Part shown: positions 33,058 to 36,213 of the stretch, piece by piece | Position numbering within the stretch: position 1 is the first letter of the stretch | How the letters are laid out: every line of letters begins with the position of its first letter | Assembly (NCBI GenBank): GCA_937873275.1 | Contig: CALMRC010000072.1 | Coordinates: forward strand, 1 to 36,213 | Length of the DNA: 36,213 bases | Reading direction: 5' to 3' | Source: an uncultured Spirochaetota bacterium | GTDB taxonomy: Bacteria > Spirochaetota > Spirochaetia > Treponematales > UBA12059 | Made by a program: the position numbers and the translations under genes | The notes under the pieces: model-generated | Told to the model about the DNA's origin: nothing | Seen by the model: the letters and a program-made list of their open reading frames with translations, nothing else | Database searches by the model: none

Positions 33058-34008
33058 TCAGATGAAACGAGCCCCCACGATGTCTCTCACGCCGTTCGCG
33101 AATTCCCGGAACGGCAAGGGTTTCTTCGTCTGGAGCTGGAGGCGCCGCAGGGCCAGGAGGCCGTTCCCCGTTTGTACCATTATTCCCCGAGACTTGTCTA
33201 GGGCAACCACGGATCCGGGCACCGGCCGGTCCCCGCCGTCGGGGACGGAGTCCTCCGGGAAGGGCTCCGATTCCAGGAGGTTCACCCTCTGGCCCCGGAG
33301 TTCCGAGTAGGCCCCCGGCCAAGGAAAGAAGGCCCGGATCCGGGCGTCGATGTCCGGGGCCGGAAGGGCCCAGTCGACGCGGCCGTCCTCCTTCCGAAGG
33401 AAGGTGCAGTAGGTCGCCTGCCCCTCGTCCTGCTCCTCCTCCAAGGCTTCGCCCCGTTCGATGCTCTGGAGGACCGAGGCAAGAAGGTCGGCCCCCCGTT
33501 CGGCCATCCGGGAGGAAAGGCTTTCCGTCGTCTCCCTCCCCGAGAGGGGGACGGTCTCCCGGGCCAGGACGGCCCCGGAATCCATTCGCAGGGCCAGGCG
33601 CTGGACCGTGATCCCCGTCTCGGGTTCCCGGTTCAGGATGGCCCAGGGGATGGGGGCGCAGCCCCGGTACCGGGGCAGGAGGGAGGGGTGGACGTTCACG
33701 CCCCCCCGGGGAAAGAGGGACAGGAATTTCGGGCCGAAGATCCGGCCGTAGGCGAAGCTCACCAGGATTTCCGGCCGGAGGGCCGCGACCGCCTCCCGGG
33801 ACTCCGCGCCGAGGTGGTCGAAGGCCAGGACCGGGACTTCGGGCGTCAGGTCCGCCGCGGCCTCGGCCACGGGGGTCCGGACCTCCCGCAGCCCCCGGCC
33901 CTTCGGGGCGTCCGGGTTCGTGAGCACCCCCACCAAGTCGTGATCCCGGACCACCGCCGCCAGGGCGGGTACGGCGATCTCGGGACTCCCCGCGAACAGG
34001 ACTCTCAC
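33058..34008 (-). CDS. fmt: Methionyl-tRNA formyltransferase
   Basis: This 316-residue enzyme formylates Met-tRNA for translation initiation using 10-formyl-THF. Catalytic residues are visible: Asn105 and His107 (in GGVNVHPSLLPRYRG) and Asp143, with the SLLPRYRG loop (109-116). The C-terminal OB-like domain begins near 205. It starts 7 bp after def, the usual pairing with the peptide deformylase that later removes the formyl group. Length is typical. Confidence 0.96.
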   Translation of the reverse strand: MRVLFAGSPEIAVPALAAVVRDHDLVGVLTNPDAPKGRGLREVRTPVAEAAADLTPEVPVLAFDHLGAESREAVAALRPEILVSFAYGRIFGPKFLSLFPRGGVNVHPSLLPRYRGCAPIPWAILNREPETGITVQRLALRMDSGAVLARETVPLSGRETTESLSSRMAERGADLLASVLQSIERGEALEEEQDEGQATYCTFLRKEDGRVDWALPAPDIDARIRAFFPWPGAYSELRGQRVNLLESEPFPEDSVPDGGDRPVPGSVVALDKSRGIMVQTGNGLLALRRLQLQTKKPLPFREFANGVRDIVGARFI

Positions 34009-34015
34009 GGGGACC

Positions 34016-34501
34016 TCACATCCGGAGCCGGCGTTCGTACTGGGCCAGGACCCGCTTCCGGGCCGGCTCCGAGAGCCGGTCCACGAAGAGCACCCCGTTC
34101 AGGTGGTCCAGCTCGTGCAGGATGACCCGGGCTTCCAGTCCCTCGGCGTCCAGGTTGAAGGGTCGGCCGCGCTCGTTCCAGGCCTGGATGCGCACCGCCG
34201 CCGGTCGCTTCAGTTTGGCGTAGACCCCGGGGATGGACAGACAGCCCTCCTCGAGGTCGGCGAGCTCCTGGGAGGTGAGCACGATCTCGGGGTTGATGAA
34301 GATCCGGGGACGTTCGTCGACCTCCGTGACGAAGAGCCGGAGCCCCAGGTCCACCTGGGGGGCCGCCAGTCCGATCCCCTTTCCTATACGCATGGCCTGG
34401 AGCATCTCCTGGGCCAGGGACCGGATCCTGTCGTCGATATCCTGGACGGGCTCGGCGGTCTGGGTCAGGACCTCCCTCCCGAGCGTGACGATTTCCAGCA
34501 T
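34016..34501 (-). CDS. def: Peptide deformylase
   Basis: This 161-residue metalloenzyme removes the N-formyl group from new proteins. All three motifs are present: GIGLAAPQ (42-49), EGCLS (85-89, Cys87 as metal ligand) and HELDH (129-133). ATG at 34501 follows GGAGG by six bases. It opens the def-fmt-PASTA-DUF155-like-udg-priA run, driven by the promoter at 34575-34603. Confidence 0.97.
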   Translation of the reverse strand: MLEIVTLGREVLTQTAEPVQDIDDRIRSLAQEMLQAMRIGKGIGLAAPQVDLGLRLFVTEVDERPRIFINPEIVLTSQELADLEEGCLSIPGVYAKLKRPAAVRIQAWNERGRPFNLDAEGLEARVILHELDHLNGVLFVDRLSEPARKRVLAQYERRLRM

Positions 34502-34574
34502 TCTATACCTCCGGGGCGCGGGCTCCGGCGGCCCAAGCTTCGTGCCGTCCGATTCCGCGGCCCATCACGATTAC

Positions 34575-34603
34575 ATAGTACGAACGGAAGGCTTCCGGGT
34601 CAA
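34575..34603 (-). promoter_or_regulatory. Sigma70 promoter of the def operon
   Basis: TTGACC (34598-34603), a 17-bp spacer and TACTAT (34575-34580) on the minus strand. The start near 34568 leaves a leader of about 67 nt. It lies within the gap after the DUF192 gene. Confidence 0.78.
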
Positions 34604-34616
34604 ACCGGGCGCGGGC

Positions 34617-35075
34617 TCAGCGGGACCGGACCGAGTCCGGCAGGACGACCCGGTCCCCGACCCGGACCCCCGCCCGGCCGAACCAGCCCCGGGGAACCTC
34701 CAGGGCGTACCGCACCGAGAACTGGGAGGGCACCGGCGCCAGGGACCGGGGCTCCATGTCCAGGATCTCCCGGATGGTGCCGTCCGAGGATATGTAGGCG
34801 ATGGACAGGGGTACCAGGGTGTTCTTCATCCAGAAGGCCAGCCGCTCGTCCACCTCGAATACGAAGAGCATGCCTTTCCCGTCCGGGAGGTCTTTCCGGA
34901 ACATGAGGCCCTTTTCCCGCTCTTCCGGGGTCCGGGCGATCTCGGCCAGGACCTCCGCGGAGCCGACGGCCAGGCGCTCGGAGCGGAGGACGGGATTGCC
35001 CTTGGGGGACGCGCAGGCCGCGAAGGTCAAGGCTCCGGCTGCCAGGATCGTCAGGATCGTTCCGTTTCGTCTCAT
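34617..35075 (-). CDS. DUF192 family lipoprotein
   Basis: This 152-residue protein starts with a lipoprotein signal peptide (MRRNGTILTILAAGALTFAAC; lipobox Cys near residue 21) and a DUF192 domain: GLMFRKDLPDGKGMLFVF, then RLAFWMKNTLVPLSIAY, both hallmarks of the family. Function is unknown. The ATG at 35075 is preceded by GGAGG at six bases; a start at 35120 would fall inside the rpsU terminator. The terminator's T-run ends only 15 bases before this ATG, so the gene probably relies on readthrough or an unseen promoter. Confidence 0.9.
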   Translation of the reverse strand: MRRNGTILTILAAGALTFAACASPKGNPVLRSERLAVGSAEVLAEIARTPEEREKGLMFRKDLPDGKGMLFVFEVDERLAFWMKNTLVPLSIAYISSDGTIREILDMEPRSLAPVPSQFSVRYALEVPRGWFGRAGVRVGDRVVLPDSVRSR

Positions 35076-35090
35076 GGTCCGCCTCCGGGC

Positions 35091-35124
35091 AAGAAAAAGG
35101 CCTTGAAGGAATACCCTCAAGGCC
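35091..35124 (-). terminator. Rho-independent terminator of rpsU
   Basis: An 8-bp stem GGCCTTGA/TCAAGGCC (35099-35106 with 35117-35124) with a 10-nt loop is followed on the minus strand by TTTTTCTT (35091-35098). It lies 45 bp after the rpsU stop. Confidence 0.93.
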
Positions 35125-35169
35125 GTGTCGACGATGCTCCTGGACGCTAGGCCGCATCCGGTTCCGGGA

Positions 35170-35376
35170 TCAGTACTTGCTCTCCCGGGACTTGCGCGTC
35201 TTCTTCATCAGCTTGCGCTGGAGGGCCTTCTGCTTCCGGTTCTTGATGAGGGAGGGCTTCTCGAAAAACTCCCGCTTTTTCCATTCGCGGATGATGCCCT
35301 CCTTCTCGACCATGCGCTTGAAGCGCTTGATGGCCTTCTCGAGGGGCTCGCTGTCGTCTACGATGATCTGGCTAAT
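35170..35376 (-). CDS. rpsU: 30S ribosomal protein S21, apparent AUU start
   Basis: This 68-residue basic protein ([20 protein letters not shown], then [20 protein letters not shown]) is S21, a small-subunit protein lying next to the anti-Shine-Dalgarno end of 16S rRNA. Starting from ATT at 35374-35376 the N-terminus aligns residue for residue with E. coli S21 (MPVIKVRENEPF) and lies eight bases from GGAGG. The alternative GTG at 35383-35385 is itself part of the Shine-Dalgarno GGAGGTGAT, which is too close to serve. The gene has its own promoter and terminator and follows an M23 peptidase gene. Confidence 0.9.
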   Translation of the reverse strand: MSQIIVDDSEPLEKAIKRFKRMVEKEGIIREWKKREFFEKPSLIKNRKQKALQRKLMKKTRKSRESKY

Positions 35377-35380
35377 GGGA

Positions 35381-35389
35381 ATCACCTCC
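35381..35389 (-). promoter_or_regulatory. Extended Shine-Dalgarno of rpsU
   Basis: GGAGGTGAT on the minus strand could pair over nine bases with the 16S anti-SD AUCACCUCC. Such extended SDs on rpsU have been linked to autoregulation by S21 in Flavobacterium; the same role here is inferred. Confidence 0.75.
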
Positions 35390-35409
35390 CTTCCTCTTCA
35401 AGTGTGGGC

Positions 35410-35438
35410 ATTGTACCGGGGGGCGAAAGGAAGGTCAA
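35410..35438 (-). promoter_or_regulatory. Sigma70 promoter of rpsU
   Basis: TTGACC (35433-35438), a 17-bp spacer and TACAAT (35410-35415) on the minus strand. Its -35 overlaps the TGA of the M23 gene. The start near 35403 leaves a 27-nt leader. Confidence 0.8.
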
Positions 35439-36213
35439 GGTCCGGGGGGGAACTCCACGAAGGCGCGGGTCTCGGGGTCGCAGGCGACGCCCCGGACCCG
35501 GAGCTCCCAGTGCAGGTGGGGACCCGTAGCCAGACCCGTGGAGCCGACGGTGCCCAGGGGCGCCCCCCGCTCCAGGACGGAGCCCGGGACCGCGGCCAGG
35601 GTGTCCAGGTGCATGTAGATGGTGTAGACCCCGGGAAGGTGCTCCAGGACCACCGTCTTGCCCGTGACCTCCCGGTCCTCGGCCAGGACCACCCGGCCCC
35701 GCCCGGCGGCCACGACAGGAGTGCCCGTGGGCGCCGCGAAGTCGATGCCCGCGTGGACGCTCGCGGCGGTCCCCCCGGTGGCGTAGAGATAGCGCCTCCG
35801 GTCCCCGAAATGGCTGGTCCGCCGGTCCGAGCCCACGGGCCGGAGGAAGGGGCCGTCCAGCCAGACTCCCCGGGGGTCCGTCGTCGCCAGCACCTCCCCG
35901 TAGACCCGGGCTTCCCGGTCCTTCCGGGGGCTCGGGACCGTGCGGAGGGAGGTCAGGTCCTCGCCCAGGGGGATGTCCTCCGCGCGGAAGTCCCGGGGGC
36001 GCACGGTCACCGGGAGGCGGGAGGAATCCGGTGAGGCTCCGGGAATCTCGACCGTGTAGACCCCCGCCGGTGCGTCCGCGGGAAGGCCGAAGACGAATCC
36101 TTCCCAGCCCGGGCCCGTCCGGACCCGGAAGCCCCCGGACGACTGGAGCGCGGTTCCCGCCGGGGACCGCAGGACCGCCTCCCCGGACCCGTCGGACCCC
36201 GGACGGGGCACCC
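35435..36213 (-). CDS. M23 family metallopeptidase (LytM-type), 5' end outside the window
   Basis: The C-terminal 120 residues are a LytM/M23 domain: the zinc-site HxxxD in SVHAGIDFAAP, then a central YMHLD and HLHWEL with the HxH motif. These enzymes cleave peptidoglycan cross-bridges in the periplasm. An upstream beta-rich domain (seen from about 36200) is like the Ig-like or DUF-type leads of spirochaete M23 proteins. No signal peptide lies in the window, so the reading frame is treated as open at the edge; a GTG at 36211 is probably internal. Confidence 0.9.
   Translation of the reverse strand, partial: VPRPGSDGSGEAVLRSPAGTALQSSGGFRVRTGPGWEGFVFGLPADAPAGVYTVEIPGASPDSSRLPVTVRPRDFRAEDIPLGEDLTSLRTVPSPRKDREARVYGEVLATTDPRGVWLDGPFLRPVGSDRRTSHFGDRRRYLYATGGTAASVHAGIDFAAPTGTPVVAAGRGRVVLAEDREVTGKTVVLEHLPGVYTIYMHLDTLAAVPGSVLERGAPLGTVGSTGLATGPHLHWELRVRGVACDPETRAFVEFPPGP

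Noticed and set aside
36209-36211. GTG as the true start of the M23 peptidase
   Set aside because: No signal peptide or SD is visible at the window edge, so the gene probably continues beyond it.
1-36213. CRISPR array, retron, diversity-generating retroelement or phage genes
   Set aside because: No regularly spaced repeats, reverse transcriptase, integrase, transposase or phage structural genes were seen on either strand.

Overview
The window is GC-rich (one counted line, 15961-16020, is 44/60 G+C). The gene content fits an anaerobic, motile, diderm fermenter: pyruvate:ferredoxin oxidoreductase, an NfnAB-type transhydrogenase, two methyl-accepting chemotaxis proteins, an outer-membrane barrel and lipoproteins with relaxed lipoboxes. 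A high-GC member of the Spirochaetota is my best guess; this is inference from gene content, as no marker in the window settles it. No rRNA, tRNA, CRISPR array or transposase was recognised.

Layout. (1) 103-2769, minus: a three-gene ABC exporter (ATPase plus two permeases), with a duplicated fragment of its last codons at the window edge. (2) 3034-5229, minus: a two-TM chemoreceptor with its own promoter. (3) 5536-8760, plus: a compact operon of a rubrerythrin-VIT1 metal transporter, a GH2 glycosidase and a secreted DUF2141 protein. (4) 8847-10106, minus: an MFS transporter that appears to be read from a leaderless mRNA. (5) 10161-15768, minus: a tetR - RND/MMPL - LolA-like - outer-membrane barrel operon with three matching operators, one at the tetR promoter and two before the RND gene. 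(6) 15873-16361, plus: a nucleoside deaminase. (7) 16536-18359, plus: a lipoprotein gluzincin protease of lower GC, probably acquired by transfer, followed by a cluster of hairpins. (8) 18567-26710: divergent nifJ (minus) and a 6-TM chemoreceptor translationally coupled to nfnA and nfnB (plus), a pyruvate/ferredoxin/NADPH redox block. (9) 26711-27997: a TPR protein flanked by two non-coding inverted-repeat elements. (10) 27998-34501, minus: def - fmt - PASTA - DUF155-like - udg - priA, an apparent housekeeping operon. (11) 34617-36213, minus: a DUF192 lipoprotein, rpsU and a partial M23 peptidase.

Ten recognisable sigma70-type promoters carry 17-18 bp spacers, which fixes several start codons. 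The points most worth a second look are an apparent AUU start codon with a 9-nt Shine-Dalgarno in rpsU, the chemoreceptor-NfnAB coupling, the TetR operator set, two -10 boxes placed exactly for leaderless initiation, the two hairpin elements around the TPR gene, and the transferred protease gene.
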